Shown here: one piece after another, positions 19,627 to 29,884 of the stretch | Layout of the letters: each line of letters opens with the position of its first letter | Numbering within the stretch: the stretch's first letter is position 1 | Source of the DNA: Marinomonas sp. SBI8L | Lineage (GTDB): Bacteria > Pseudomonadota > Gammaproteobacteria > Pseudomonadales > Marinomonadaceae | DNA length: 64,000 nucleotides | Direction of reading: 5' to 3' | NCBI RefSeq assembly: GCF_001624705.1 | Contig: NZ_JSEO01000007.1 | Span: forward strand, 223,624-287,623 | Program-made: the position numbers and the translations under genes | The notes under the pieces: generated by a model | What the model was told of the DNA's origin: nothing | Database searches by the model: none | The model's input: the letters and a program-made list of their open reading frames with translations, nothing else

Positions 19627-20709
19627 ATGTCTCGTGTTTATAATTTCTGTTCTGGTCCTGCTGCTTTGCCTGAAGCTGTTTTAGTAAAGGCGCAACGTGA
19701 AATACTAGATTGGCACGGAGTTGGAATGTCGGTGATGGAAATGAGTCACCGTAGTAAAGAGTTTGTATCTGTTTTGGAGTCAGCTAAACAGAACTTGATT
19801 AAGTTACTTGATATTCCAGAAAATTATGAAGTGCTGTTTATGCAAGGTGGTGCATCGACTTTGTTTGCACAAATTCCTGCTAATTTAACGCCTGGTTATG
19901 AGTCTGCTTGTTATTTGGATACAGGAGTTTGGTCTGCAAAAGCGATCAAAGAAGCTGCTAAATATACAAAAGTGGATGTTGTAGCTTCTTCAAAAGATTC
20001 AAACTACCAGACAGTGCCGGCTTTCGATGGTCTACAAATTGATGAATCTGCATCATATCTTCACATTACTCCCAATGAAACCATTGGTGGTTTAGAATTT
20101 GCTGATTTACCAGAAACTGACTTGCCTATTGTTGCAGACCTTTCTTCAACGATTCTGTCTCGTAAAATTGATGTGAGCCGTTATGGATTAATTTATGCGG
20201 GTGCCCAGAAAAACATTGGTCCTGCAGGTGTTGTTGTTGTCATTATTCGTAAGGACCTGTTAGCGCGAAGCCAAGATAGTCTGCCAACAACATGGAACTT
20301 TGCCAAAATTGCTGAAAATGGCTCTATGGTAAACACGCCTCCAACTTACAGTATTTACTTGGCAAATCTGGTTTTTGAATGGTTGCTAGAGCAAGGTGGT
20401 GTTGAAGCGATTGAGCAAGTCAATATTGAAAAGGCGCGTCGTCTTTATCAGAAATTGGATTCAAGTCGTCTGTTTGCTAACAATATAGATGCTAACTACC
20501 GTTCTCGCATGAACATTCCTTTTACCTTAGCTGATGAGTCTTTGGAAAAAGCTTTCTTAGAAGAATCTGAAGCCGAAGGATTAAAAACATTGGCTGGCCA
20601 TCGATCTGTGGGTGGTATGAGGGCAAGTATTTATAATGCTATGCCAATTGAAGGTGTGACAACACTGATTGACTTTATGAATGCATTTGAGAAGAAATAC
20701 GGTTATTAA
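19627..20709 (+). CDS. serC: phosphoserine aminotransferase
   Basis: PLP enzyme converting 3-phosphohydroxypyruvate and glutamate to phosphoserine in serine synthesis, and the equivalent step in pyridoxine synthesis. The 360-residue protein starts with the SerC signature NFCSGPAALP. The PLP lysine is K195 in AGAQKNIGPAG. The C-terminus has the family pattern GHRSVGGMRASIYNAM. It heads the aromatic amino-acid group, as in pseudomonads. Start ATG at 19627. Confidence 0.97.
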   Translation: MSRVYNFCSGPAALPEAVLVKAQREILDWHGVGMSVMEMSHRSKEFVSVLESAKQNLIKLLDIPENYEVLFMQGGASTLFAQIPANLTPGYESACYLDTGVWSAKAIKEAAKYTKVDVVASSKDSNYQTVPAFDGLQIDESASYLHITPNETIGGLEFADLPETDLPIVADLSSTILSRKIDVSRYGLIYAGAQKNIGPAGVVVVIIRKDLLARSQDSLPTTWNFAKIAENGSMVNTPPTYSIYLANLVFEWLLEQGGVEAIEQVNIEKARRLYQKLDSSRLFANNIDANYRSRMNIPFTLADESLEKAFLEESEAEGLKTLAGHRSVGGMRASIYNAMPIEGVTTLIDFMNAFEKKYGY

Positions 20710-20823
20710 AATAGTTTGCACTTGTGTGGGCTTTGCAAAGTATTTTTGAAGAATAAGTGAGTGCCGAGTAGGCATCAAACGAGCCGTAAGAGCTCGAGAA
20801 CTAATGAAAGGTTGCTAGAGAAC

Positions 20824-21945
20824 GTGCCAAAAAATAATACAAATGTACCAGATACTTTGCCTTTATTAAGGGATCGTATTGATGCGATAGATACTGAAAT
20901 ACAAGCATTGATTAATGAGCGTGCCCAGTGTGCGCAGAAAGTAGCAGATGTTAAATTGTCAGAACAGGGGGATGAAGCGGTTGTCTTCTATCGTCCTGAA
21001 CGGGAAGCGCAGGTTTTACGTCGTGTGATGGAGCGTAATAAGGGGCCGTTAGGTAATGAAGAGATGGCGAAAATTTTTCGTCAGGTAATGTCTTCATGTC
21101 TTGCCCTTGAAAAACCTATGCGCATTGCCTTTTTAGGGCCTGAAGGTACCTTTACTCAACAGGCAGCGATTAAGCACTTTGGACGCTCTATTATTAGTGC
21201 GCCAATGGCAGCGATTGATGAAGTATTTCGTGAGGTTGAATCTAGTGCAGCTAACTATGGGGTTGTGCCAGTAGAGAACTCAACCGAGGGTGTGGTTAAT
21301 CATACCTTAGACAGTTTTAGAGACTCTACATTAAAAATCTGTGGTGAAGTTGAATTGCGTATTCATCATCACTTGTTAGTTGCTCCTAATATTGATGCTG
21401 AAAAAATTACTCATATTTATTCTCATCAGCAGTCTTTGGCACAATGTCGCGCTTGGCTTGATAGATATTGGCCTCATGCAGAGCGTATTGCCGTTAACTC
21501 TAATGCCGAAGCGGCTAAAATGGTAGCCGATGCGGCGCAAAAAGGGGCAGCGATTGCGGCTATCGCAGGGGATATTGCCAGCGAACTTTACTCTTTAACT
21601 AAGCTGTCTTCCAATATTGAAGATCACCCTGATAATACCACTCGATTTTTGATGATAGGGCATCAAGATGTATTGCCAAGCGGTAAGGATAAAACCTCTT
21701 TGCTGATTAGTGCTAAAAATGAGCCGGGTGCCTTATATAAGCTATTGGAACCATTTCAGAAGCATAATGTCAGTATGACCCGATTAGAAACTCGTCCATC
21801 TCTTATGAGTCGTTGGGGCTATATTTTTTATATCGATTTTGAAGGTCATGCTGATGAAGGAAGTTCTGTTGCTGTGATCAAAGATCTAGAGAAGCGGGCA
21901 TCAGAAGTGAAGGTGTTAGGATCTTATCCGATCGCTGTTCTTTAA
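20824..21945 (+). CDS. pheA: chorismate mutase / prephenate dehydratase (P-protein)
   Basis: Bifunctional enzyme converting chorismate to prephenate and then to phenylpyruvate. The AroQ-type mutase domain covers about residues 10-95. The prephenate dehydratase domain at about 100-285 begins RIAFLGPEGTFTQQAA and carries the catalytic TRF motif (NTTRFLMIG). An ACT domain for phenylalanine feedback follows (GALYKLLEPF and LETRPS). The frame is open from a GTG at 20761, but that adds 21 basic residues unlike the family. The GTG at 20824 gives 373 residues in line with pseudomonad PheA. Neither start has a strong ribosome site, so the start is uncertain. Confidence 0.92.
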   Translation: MPKNNTNVPDTLPLLRDRIDAIDTEIQALINERAQCAQKVADVKLSEQGDEAVVFYRPEREAQVLRRVMERNKGPLGNEEMAKIFRQVMSSCLALEKPMRIAFLGPEGTFTQQAAIKHFGRSIISAPMAAIDEVFREVESSAANYGVVPVENSTEGVVNHTLDSFRDSTLKICGEVELRIHHHLLVAPNIDAEKITHIYSHQQSLAQCRAWLDRYWPHAERIAVNSNAEAAKMVADAAQKGAAIAAIAGDIASELYSLTKLSSNIEDHPDNTTRFLMIGHQDVLPSGKDKTSLLISAKNEPGALYKLLEPFQKHNVSMTRLETRPSLMSRWGYIFYIDFEGHADEGSSVAVIKDLEKRASEVKVLGSYPIAVL

Positions 21946-21988
21946 CTGTATTTATCAATGCCGTTTTTTATAAGGTGGCAAATTTAAT

Positions 21989-24271
21989 TTGAAGTATAAG
22001 GTGTTTACGTTGTCTGAGTTGCAATCCAATCAGTTTGAAAAAGCTGATGAGCATTTTGGTAATGTGTTAATTGTTGGTTTGGGCATGATAGGTGGCTCAG
22101 TTGCTAAGGCATTAAAAGAACGCGGTCTTGCTTATCTATTTGGTTCTGATCGACGCCATGATGAACTGACATTGGGTGTTGCAACTCATGTAATTGATTT
22201 TGAAGCTGAGCTAGATGCTGAGTTTATTGAAAAAATGGACGTCATTCTTCTGGCGACGCCAGTAAGAGCGATGGAGGTTGTGCTCGAACAGATAAAGCCT
22301 TTTTTATTGGATACCACCTTAGTAACAGATGTAGGTTCGACTAAGGGGAGTGTTGTTGAGGCGGCAAGAAAGGTGTTTGGTTCCGTACCTGCGAACTTTA
22401 TTCCTGGGCATCCTATTGCAGGGGCTGAAAAAAGTGGTGTCTTAGCTGCTAACCCCAATCTATTCGAAAATCATAAGGTTATTGTTACACCTTTACCCAA
22501 CAGTGATGCATTGTTAGTTGATAAGCTTCACAGGATGTGGACTGCAATTGGTGCTGATGTGGTAAGTATGGATGTGACGCATCATGACCATGTTCTTGCT
22601 GGTTCTAGTCACTTGCCTCATTTACTTGCTTATACTCTGGTTGATGCATTGGCTAACAGTGAGCGTAGTCAGGATGTATTTAGATTTGCAGCAGGTGGGT
22701 TTAGAGATTTTACTCGTATCGCTTCAAGTGATCCTATTATGTGGCGAGATGTCTTCTTGGCAAATAAGGATGCGACTCTTGAGTCTTTAGATTCTTTTAC
22801 TGAGCATTTACAACAACTGAGACATTCTATTGAAGTGGGTGATGGGCCTGCGATGTTTGGTGTATTTACTCGAGCAAAATCTGCGCGAGATCATTTTTTG
22901 CGTTTATTAGAGGCGAGATCATCTTCAAGCGCTTCGACTGTAAAGCCTATTTCTATTAAGGTATTGCCCGCTTCACTGGTGAAAGGTGAGATTAATGTGC
23001 GCGGTGACAAATTTCTGTCACATAGTCTGATTACTATGGCTGCCCTTAGTGAAGGGGTAAGTGAATTCTCGAACCTTGATATGGGTCAGGGGGTCAAAGT
23101 GACCTTGCAAGCTCTGCGAGATATGGGGGTTGTTGTTGAGGATTTTGGTGGTCAACGTATTCGCATTCATGGTGTTGGCTTAAATGGCTTAAAAGCACCT
23201 ATTGCCCCGATTAATGTGCATGAATCCGAGTTAAGCTTACATGTGTTGCTGCCAGTGCTTGCTGCGCAAAAGTTTGCTGTTACCTTTGTTGCTGAAGGGG
23301 CTTTAAGCTCACAGCCTTTTGTAGATTTACTCTCGATTGTTAAGGTAATGGGAGCAAGTGTGACGACTTCTGAGTCTGGATGCTTACCTTTTACGATAGC
23401 AACAGAAAATCAATTGATAAATCAGTATAAAATTGATGTTAAAGGGCGCTCAAGGCAGTTAAAATTAGCCGCGCTAATTGCTGGGGTGATGAGTCAAAAA
23501 AATGTTGAGCTGAATTTGCCGAGGGATTTAGATGGCAGTGATGCTGTTTTATCTCTGTTTTCGTGTGAGCAGGATGTTCGTACTAACGACAAGGGTGACA
23601 ACATACTTGCTGTAAAGCAGGGGCAGAAGCCACAGGCTGCAAGTCTAGATGTGCCTGCAGATGACAATAAAACAGCTTGGTTAACATTATTGGCATGTTT
23701 ATCTCCTGGGTCTAAGTTGATGATTAATAATGCTGGCATTACTCAAATGAACTCAGCATTTTTAAAAGTTCTGCTAGCAAATGGCGCCAATATTGAATTG
23801 CACAATGTTAACGAAGATCAGCCGCTTACTGTGTCTGAAGGCAAAATTAAAGTTGGGTTTGCTGCTTTCTCTGGCTTTACAATAAAAGAATCAGAGATTT
23901 TATCAGTTTGTAGCGAATTGCTACTACTGTGTGTTGCAGCTGTGTACGCCAAAGGTACCAGTAGAATCGAAGGAATACATAGCTTGCCCTATCGCTGGGA
24001 AGATAGAGTGACAACCTTTGTCGATGCTTTAACTATTATAGGTGTGCCATGCAGTTTACAAGCTGGTGTGCTGGAGATCGAAGGTTGCATTCCTTGTGGT
24101 GGGGAGCTGGATAGTGCGGGCGATTACCATTTAAGTTTAGCTATGTTGGCTTTGGGTATGCGCAGCCGTAGTCCTGTGACAGTAAATGATTGTCACAAGT
24201 TGTTAGAAGAATTTGAAGAGTTTGAAACTATTGTTGAGTCATTAGGCTTTCATTGCCAACTTACTCAATAA
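21989..24271 (+). CDS. tyrA: TyrA-AroA fusion: prephenate dehydrogenase with a degenerate EPSP-synthase-like domain
   Basis: The N-terminal part (about residues 22-310) is a normal prephenate dehydrogenase: NAD-binding [32 protein letters not shown] and [16 protein letters not shown] are all intact. A Ser/Ala linker leads to an EPSP-synthase-like domain at about 325-755. That architecture is normal in pseudomonads, but here the second domain has lost most active-site residues. K341 (E. coli Lys22) remains, but the neighbouring Ser23 and Arg27 are Phe and Ser; the NAGTAMR loop is replaced by HESELSLH; Arg124 is Ala; catalytic Asp313 is Ser642; Lys340-Glu341 are Arg-Trp; His385-Arg386 are Tyr713-His714. 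The frame is fully open, so this is a pseudoenzyme rather than a broken gene. The start is TTG with AAGGTGG upstream. No hisC lies before it. Confidence 0.9.
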   Translation: MKYKVFTLSELQSNQFEKADEHFGNVLIVGLGMIGGSVAKALKERGLAYLFGSDRRHDELTLGVATHVIDFEAELDAEFIEKMDVILLATPVRAMEVVLEQIKPFLLDTTLVTDVGSTKGSVVEAARKVFGSVPANFIPGHPIAGAEKSGVLAANPNLFENHKVIVTPLPNSDALLVDKLHRMWTAIGADVVSMDVTHHDHVLAGSSHLPHLLAYTLVDALANSERSQDVFRFAAGGFRDFTRIASSDPIMWRDVFLANKDATLESLDSFTEHLQQLRHSIEVGDGPAMFGVFTRAKSARDHFLRLLEARSSSSASTVKPISIKVLPASLVKGEINVRGDKFLSHSLITMAALSEGVSEFSNLDMGQGVKVTLQALRDMGVVVEDFGGQRIRIHGVGLNGLKAPIAPINVHESELSLHVLLPVLAAQKFAVTFVAEGALSSQPFVDLLSIVKVMGASVTTSESGCLPFTIATENQLINQYKIDVKGRSRQLKLAALIAGVMSQKNVELNLPRDLDGSDAVLSLFSCEQDVRTNDKGDNILAVKQGQKPQAASLDVPADDNKTAWLTLLACLSPGSKLMINNAGITQMNSAFLKVLLANGANIELHNVNEDQPLTVSEGKIKVGFAAFSGFTIKESEILSVCSELLLLCVAAVYAKGTSRIEGIHSLPYRWEDRVTTFVDALTIIGVPCSLQAGVLEIEGCIPCGGELDSAGDYHLSLAMLALGMRSRSPVTVNDCHKLLEEFEEFETIVESLGFHCQLTQ

Positions 24272-24287
24272 CAAGAGAGGAAAGAAT

Positions 24288-24971
24288 ATGATCAATCAGG
24301 CACCTATCATCACAATAGATGGTCCGAGTGGCGCTGGTAAGGGCACTGTGAGTCAGGTAATTGCTGATAAACTAGGCTGGAATCTATTGGATAGTGGTGC
24401 GTTGTATCGCCTATTAGCACTTGCTGCTGCCCATCATGGGATGGCGATGGACGATGCTGACACATTAAAAGTTTTAGCTGAACACTTGGATGTTCAATTT
24501 CGTCACGGAGAAAATGGCGAAACAGAAATCGTGCTAGAAGGCGAGAATGTGACTCAAGCAATTCGCACGGAAGTGGTTGGTAATAATGCCTCTAAACTTG
24601 CTGCTATTCCGGAAGTGCGTGAAGGTTTGCTTCTACGTCAACATGCGTTTGCCCATGAGCCAGGTTTAGTGGCGGATGGAAGAGATATGGGGACAATCGT
24701 ATTTCCTGATGCGCCAGTTAAGGTTTTTTTAACAGCTAGTGCTGAAGAACGCGCAAACCGTCGCTTCCTTCAATTGAAAGCGAAGGGCGAGAGTGTTAAT
24801 ATTGAAGAATTAGTGAGCACCATTCAAGAAAGAGACGAGCGTGATGCAAATCGTGCCGTTGCCCCTCTAGTGCCGGCAGTCGGCGCCTTGGTTGTTGACA
24901 GTACAGATCAATCCATAGAACAGGTCGTTGAATCTATTCTTGCCGAAGTGGCAAAGAAGGGTATTAACTGA
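24288..24971 (+). CDS. cmk: cytidylate kinase
   Basis: Phosphorylates CMP and dCMP using ATP. The P-loop GPSGAGKGT lies at 12-20. LLDSGALYR, the substrate-binding [13 protein letters not shown] and [10 protein letters not shown] are classical Cmk elements. Length 227 residues, as usual. The ATG at 24288 follows AAGAGAGGAAAG, an excellent ribosome site 17 bases after the upstream stop, so it is translated from the same message as the tyrA-aroA fusion. rpsA follows. Confidence 0.97.
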   Translation: MINQAPIITIDGPSGAGKGTVSQVIADKLGWNLLDSGALYRLLALAAAHHGMAMDDADTLKVLAEHLDVQFRHGENGETEIVLEGENVTQAIRTEVVGNNASKLAAIPEVREGLLLRQHAFAHEPGLVADGRDMGTIVFPDAPVKVFLTASAEERANRRFLQLKAKGESVNIEELVSTIQERDERDANRAVAPLVPAVGALVVDSTDQSIEQVVESILAEVAKKGIN

Positions 24972-25136
24972 TCTGTTTTTTGGCGTTAATGACGCTATAC
25001 TTTAAAGCGTTTGTAACAAATTATCCCTGAGATAGGCGCCAGCAAAGTCTATCTCGCACTTTTTTAAAATTGACCCGTGTTTGCTGGCAATGCGGTTACA
25101 GTATGGTTTATCCATGCTTACTTAATAGGAAATACA

Positions 25137-26822
25137 ATGACTCAAAGCTTCGCTGAACTGTTTGAAGAAAGCTTGTTAACCGTCGAAATGGCGCCAGGCT
25201 CAATTGTTACCGGTATTATTGTTGATATCGACAATGAATGGGTAACTGTTCATGCAGGTCTTAAATCTGAAGGTGTTATTCCTCGTTCTCAGTTCCTATC
25301 TGAAAGCGGTGAATTCACTCTTAATATCGGCGACGAAGTAAAAGTTGCTCTAGACGCAGTAGAAGATGGTTTCGGTGAAACTAAGCTTTCTCGTGAGAAA
25401 GCTAAGCGTGCTGAGACTTGGGAAGTTCTTGAGAAAGCATACGAAGACAGCGAAATCGTTGTTGGTGTTATTAACGGTAAAGTTAAAGGTGGTTTCACCG
25501 TTGACATCGCTAATATCCGTGCTTTCCTACCTGGTTCCTTGGTTGACGTTCGTCCGATCCGTGACACTTCTCACCTAGAAGGTGTTGATCTAGAGTTTAA
25601 ACTTATCAAACTTGATCAAAAACGTAACAACGTTGTTGTATCTCGTCGTGCCGTTATGGAAGCGACAAACAGCGCTGAACGCGAAACATTGCTTGCTTCT
25701 CTAGAAGAAGGTCAAGAAGTTAAAGGTATCGTTAAGAACCTTACTGACTACGGTGCATTCGTTGATCTTGGTGGTGTTGACGGTCTTCTACACATCACTG
25801 ACATGGCTTGGAAACGCATTAAGCACCCAAGCGAAATCATTGCTGTTGGTGATGAAATCGACGTTAAAGTACTTAAGTTCGACCGTGAGCGTAACCGCGT
25901 ATCTCTAGGTCTTAAGCAATTGGGTGAAGATCCATGGGTAGCAATCAAAGCCCGTTACCCAGAAGGTACTAAAGTAACTGCTAAGGTTACTAACCTAACT
26001 GACTACGGTTGCTTCGCAGAACTTGAAGAAGGTGTTGAAGGTCTTGTTCACGTTTCTGAAATGGATTGGACAAACAAGAACATCCACCCATCAAAAGTTG
26101 TTCAAATTGGTGATGAAGTAGAAGTTATGATCCTAGACATCGACGAAGAACGTCGTCGTATTTCTCTAGGTGTTAAACAGTGTACTCCTAATCCATGGGA
26201 AGAGTTCGCTACTTCTTACAACAAAGGCGACAAGATTTCTGGTGGCATCAAGTCTATCACTGACTTCGGTGTATTCATCGGTCTTGAAGGCGGTATCGAC
26301 GGTCTTGTACACCTATCTGACCTATCTTGGGATGAGACTGGTGAAGAAGCAGTTCGTCAATACAAGAAAGGTGATAACCTTGAAACTGTTGTATTGTCTA
26401 TCGATGCTGAACGTGAGCGTATTTCTTTGGGTGTTAAACAACTTGAAGAAGACCCATTTGTTGGCTTCGCAGCTGAAAACGACAAAGGCGCTATCGTAAC
26501 TGGTACCGTTAAAGAAGTTGATGCTAAAGGCGCAGTAGTTGTTCTAGCTGAAGGTGTTGAAGCAACACTTAAAGTATCTGAGCTAAGCCGTGACCGTGTT
26601 GAAGATGCAACTTCTGTATTGAAAGAAGGTGATTCTGTTGAAGCTGCTGTGATCAATGTTGATCGTAAAGCTCGCACTATCGCTCTTTCTATCAAGCAGA
26701 AAGATGCTTCTGAAGAGAAAGCAGCAATGAAGACTCATTCAGAGAAAGCAGCACAAGTTGAAGCAAATGGTCCTACCACTATCGGTGATTTGATCAAAGC
26801 TCAACTAGAAAACCAAAACTAA
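25137..26822 (+). CDS. rpsA: 30S ribosomal protein S1
   Basis: RNA-binding ribosomal protein needed to start translation on most messages. The 561 residues contain six S1 (OB-fold) repeats, with repeated signatures such as [19 protein letters not shown] and [19 protein letters not shown]. The ATG at 25137 with TAGGAA upstream gives the family N-terminus [13 protein letters not shown]; an in-frame start 60 bases earlier is not credible. Codon use is markedly different from neighbours (many GGT, CGT, AAC, TTC, CTA codons), typical of highly expressed genes. The 165-base leader may carry a promoter (TATACT at 24996) and the autoregulatory region known in other species. The ihfB gene that follows in pseudomonads is absent. 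Confidence 0.98.
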   Translation: MTQSFAELFEESLLTVEMAPGSIVTGIIVDIDNEWVTVHAGLKSEGVIPRSQFLSESGEFTLNIGDEVKVALDAVEDGFGETKLSREKAKRAETWEVLEKAYEDSEIVVGVINGKVKGGFTVDIANIRAFLPGSLVDVRPIRDTSHLEGVDLEFKLIKLDQKRNNVVVSRRAVMEATNSAERETLLASLEEGQEVKGIVKNLTDYGAFVDLGGVDGLLHITDMAWKRIKHPSEIIAVGDEIDVKVLKFDRERNRVSLGLKQLGEDPWVAIKARYPEGTKVTAKVTNLTDYGCFAELEEGVEGLVHVSEMDWTNKNIHPSKVVQIGDEVEVMILDIDEERRRISLGVKQCTPNPWEEFATSYNKGDKISGGIKSITDFGVFIGLEGGIDGLVHLSDLSWDETGEEAVRQYKKGDNLETVVLSIDAERERISLGVKQLEEDPFVGFAAENDKGAIVTGTVKEVDAKGAVVVLAEGVEATLKVSELSRDRVEDATSVLKEGDSVEAAVINVDRKARTIALSIKQKDASEEKAAMKTHSEKAAQVEANGPTTIGDLIKAQLENQN

Positions 26823-26841
26823 GTTTTAGTTCTCTAGTGTT

Positions 26842-26875
26842 AAAAAAATGCGGGCTTATGCCCGCATTTTTTTTA
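26842..26875 (+). terminator. intrinsic terminator of the rpsA operon
   Basis: Stem AATGCGGGC/GCCCGCATT with loop TTAT followed by eight T residues; very strong. Confidence 0.93.
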
Positions 26876-27025
26876 TTTAAATTCTCATAAACAAGCCCTA
26901 AGTCGTTGACAATAAAAGTATGCACAGAAACTGTGGATAACTGTGGGTATATGGCAATAGGCCAAATAATTGTTTATAAATCGTTTCTTTTCTATCTGTA
27001 AATTAACACTTGTTGAGGTGTTTCC

Positions 27026-27643
27026 ATGTTTGATAAAAGGGTTTCAGTTGCTATCACGGGCGCGTCTGGCGTGCAGTATGGATTGCGCTTAATCGAGTTG
27101 TTAGTTAAAGCTGATGTTCAGATATTTGTGATGATATCCAAGGCAGCTCAAATTGTTATGGCAACGGAAACAAGTTTTAAACTGCCCGGACAAGCCGCAG
27201 CTCAAGAGGCACATTTATCACAGGCTTTTGCTGCAAAAGAAAATCAAATAAAAGTATTTAATAAAGAGCAGTGGTTTTCACCTGTTGCTTCTGGGTCTTC
27301 TGCGCCTTCATCTATGGTGGTTGTGCCTTGCTCAACAGGATGCTTATCTGCAATAGCAACAGGCGCCAGCAATAATTTGATAGAAAGAGCGGCAGATGTT
27401 GTGCTTAAAGAGAGACGCAAGTTAATTTTAGTGCCAAGGGAGACGCCTTATTCTGAAATACATCTTGAGCATATGTTGAAGCTTACACGCATGGGGGCTG
27501 TGATTATGCCTGCTTCACCTGGTCTCTACCATAAACCAGAAACTATTGAGGATATGATCGACTTTATTGTCGCTAGACTGCTAGATCATGTCGGTATTGA
27601 TCAATCTTTGATTGAAAAGTGGGGGGAATCCTCACTGGCATAA
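27026..27643 (+). CDS. ubiX: flavin prenyltransferase UbiX
   Basis: Makes the prenylated FMN cofactor used by the UbiD decarboxylase in ubiquinone synthesis. The 205-residue flavoprotein has the family opening VAITGASGVQYGLRLIE, the PVASGSS loop, PCSTGCLSAIATG, and the RKLILVPRETPYSEIHLE and MPASPGLYHKPETIEDM motifs. ubiD is not in the window. The gene is monocistronic, with RBS TTGAGGTG upstream of the ATG at 27026. Confidence 0.95.
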   Translation: MFDKRVSVAITGASGVQYGLRLIELLVKADVQIFVMISKAAQIVMATETSFKLPGQAAAQEAHLSQAFAAKENQIKVFNKEQWFSPVASGSSAPSSMVVVPCSTGCLSAIATGASNNLIERAADVVLKERRKLILVPRETPYSEIHLEHMLKLTRMGAVIMPASPGLYHKPETIEDMIDFIVARLLDHVGIDQSLIEKWGESSLA

Positions 27644-27834
27644 GAGCTATAAATTTTTTTAATGTCATTTTTGTGTAAGGATTGTGTCATAAAGCTCACC
27701 TGTTATTATTAGGTATTAGAAATATTTTTAACTAACTGTTTGTTTAAAATGGATAAATCACACTTTGTGATCCACTCTTAATAAATAATCGAAAAAGTTA
27801 AATTTTAAATCCTATTAAATATACTGGTGAATTT

Positions 27835-29718
27835 ATGAAGGTTTCTCATAAGGTAGCTCTTTGCGCATCTTTTGTTGTTGTTTTAGTTTTTTCAATTTAT
27901 TCATGGATGCAATACAGCAACTTAAAGACGGCGCTGTTTGAGAAGACAACAATTAGTACACAAGAGACTAGTAAGGCGCTTGCTGTACAGGTAAATAACT
28001 GGCTAAACAGTAAGTTAGCTTTAATTGATATAGCTGCTCAGAATATCGAAACTGATTTCAATGGCGCAAATATTCAAAAAACATTTGATTTGCCACTTTA
28101 TAAGCAAGAGTTTTTGCTGATATTTGGTGGTTTGTCTACAGATGGTAAACGTATAACAAATGACCCTTCTTGGAATCCTGCCAATTGGGATGCAAGAAAG
28201 CGACCTTGGTATCCTCTTGCTAAGGCGCATAAAAGAGCCATCCTAACTGAACCCTATGCTGACTCAGTGTCAGGTGAATTGCTAATTTCTGCTGTTGCTA
28301 ACTTCTATGATAATGGCAAGTTTAAAGGTGCTTTTGGTGGTGATTTAAGCCTAAAAACAGTATCTGATGCAGTGAATACCCTTAACTTTAACCATACTGG
28401 CTATGCCTTTATTTTGAACAAAGAAGGTAACATTATTAGCCATCCTCAGTTAGATTTTAATGGGAAGAACGTTTCCGATTTAATTAAAGGTGGGGAGTCT
28501 AGTTTTGGAACCAGCTTGAAACCAACCGAGCTACTAGATGGCACTGATGTGTTTACTACTTTTAGCCCTTTGTCGAATCTATATGGAACAGATTGGTATA
28601 TAGGTGTAGTGCTTGAAAAGCATAAAGTTATGTCAGATGTTGAGAAGTTCGGTTGGATTGCGCTAATTAGTACAATTATTGCTGCTCTGCTTTGTTCGGC
28701 TGTGCTTTATTATGTTGTGTCGCAACTATTGCTTCCATTAAAGGCGTTAAGAGAATCTCTACAAGATATTAACTGTGGTGAAGGTGATCTAGTTAAGAGA
28801 CTTGATATAAATAGTAACGATGAATTTGGTAAGGTATCTGAAGACTTTAATCAGTTCTTAAGTTATCTACAAAACTTGATCAAAGAAGTTAAGTCAACTT
28901 CCAGTCAAGTTAGGCTGAATACTGATAAAACAGAAGATTCATCATCGCAAGCCGCGCAAGAGCTGAATTCACAGCTTTCAGAGTTGGATCAATTGGCGAC
29001 TGCTATGAGTGAAATGTCCGCTACTGCTCATGATGTGGCTGGTAATGCTCAAAGCGCTGCACAAAAAGCCAGTGAAGCTGATGATATTGCGAGAAGTGGT
29101 GTTGCGATTGTCGATAAAACCTCTGCATCAATTGCGCAATTAACAACTCAGATGGGGAGTGTGGTTACTACAATTAATGAGCTAGTTAACTATAGTAACA
29201 ACATAGAGTCTATTTTGACTGTTATTACTGATATTGCAGATCAAACAAACTTATTGGCTTTGAATGCGGCGATTGAGGCTGCACGTGCAGGTGAGCAAGG
29301 CCGAGGTTTTGCTGTTGTGGCCGATGAAGTGAGAACCTTAGCTTCTAAGACTCAAGAATCTACAGAGCAAATAAAAGGCATGATATCCCAGCTGCAAGTT
29401 GGTGTGAAAAATGCTGAATCAGTGATTTTGAAGAGCCGTGAAAATGCGGATGAAACTCAGCAGGTTGCAATTCAGGCAAGTACTTCTCTAAATGAAATAC
29501 GTGCAAGTATCGATGCAATTAATGGTATGAATGTTCAGATAGCAACAGCTGCTGAAGAGCAAAGTATGACCACAAAAGAGATTAATCAAAATACGCAAAA
29601 TATTCGTAACATAAGTCAGTCGGTGTCAGATCGTGCTATGAGCCAAGAAGGGCTGTGTAAAGTGATGGTAGAGTTGACTGAACAACAAGAGCAGGCGCTT
29701 GCTAAGTTTAAAGTCTAA
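27835..29718 (+). CDS. methyl-accepting chemotaxis protein with dCache sensor
   Basis: Transmembrane chemoreceptor of 627 residues. A first membrane helix lies at about 7-27, a periplasmic double-Cache domain at about 35-270, a second helix at about 278-300, then HAMP and a long cytoplasmic signalling coiled coil. The highly conserved hairpin tip ([18 protein letters not shown]...) starts at residue 469. The Cache pocket shows RPWYPLA, typical of dCache_1, but the tyrosine expected five residues before that arginine in amino-acid sensors is Trp, so the ligand is unclear. No C-terminal CheR/CheB pentapeptide is seen. The gene is monocistronic with an A+T-rich 191-base leader and its own terminator. 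Confidence 0.93.
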   Translation: MKVSHKVALCASFVVVLVFSIYSWMQYSNLKTALFEKTTISTQETSKALAVQVNNWLNSKLALIDIAAQNIETDFNGANIQKTFDLPLYKQEFLLIFGGLSTDGKRITNDPSWNPANWDARKRPWYPLAKAHKRAILTEPYADSVSGELLISAVANFYDNGKFKGAFGGDLSLKTVSDAVNTLNFNHTGYAFILNKEGNIISHPQLDFNGKNVSDLIKGGESSFGTSLKPTELLDGTDVFTTFSPLSNLYGTDWYIGVVLEKHKVMSDVEKFGWIALISTIIAALLCSAVLYYVVSQLLLPLKALRESLQDINCGEGDLVKRLDINSNDEFGKVSEDFNQFLSYLQNLIKEVKSTSSQVRLNTDKTEDSSSQAAQELNSQLSELDQLATAMSEMSATAHDVAGNAQSAAQKASEADDIARSGVAIVDKTSASIAQLTTQMGSVVTTINELVNYSNNIESILTVITDIADQTNLLALNAAIEAARAGEQGRGFAVVADEVRTLASKTQESTEQIKGMISQLQVGVKNAESVILKSRENADETQQVAIQASTSLNEIRASIDAINGMNVQIATAAEEQSMTTKEINQNTQNIRNISQSVSDRAMSQEGLCKVMVELTEQQEQALAKFKV

Positions 29719-29748
29719 TACTGAAAGACCTTTGATATAGTAGAAAGA

Positions 29749-29778
29749 AATGGCTCGTAGAAATACGGGCCATTTTTT
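29749..29778 (+). terminator. intrinsic terminator after the chemoreceptor gene
   Basis: Eleven-base-pair stem (AATGGCTCGTA pairing with TACGGGCCATT through one G-U pair), loop GAAA, then six T residues. Confidence 0.82.
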
Positions 29779-29884
29779 GTTTTTCACATAGTTTACTTTT
29801 TTCTTGCCATAAGTTTGTTATTAAGCACTTGTTATGACGAGCTAAGGCTTTATAGTGAATTGATATATTTTGAAGGAGTAGATA

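Noticed and set aside
21989-24271. Frameshift or sequencing error as the reason for the odd AroA domain
   Set aside because: Similarity to the EPSP-synthase fold continues in one frame from about residue 325 to the end; the substitutions are spread over the whole domain rather than after one point.
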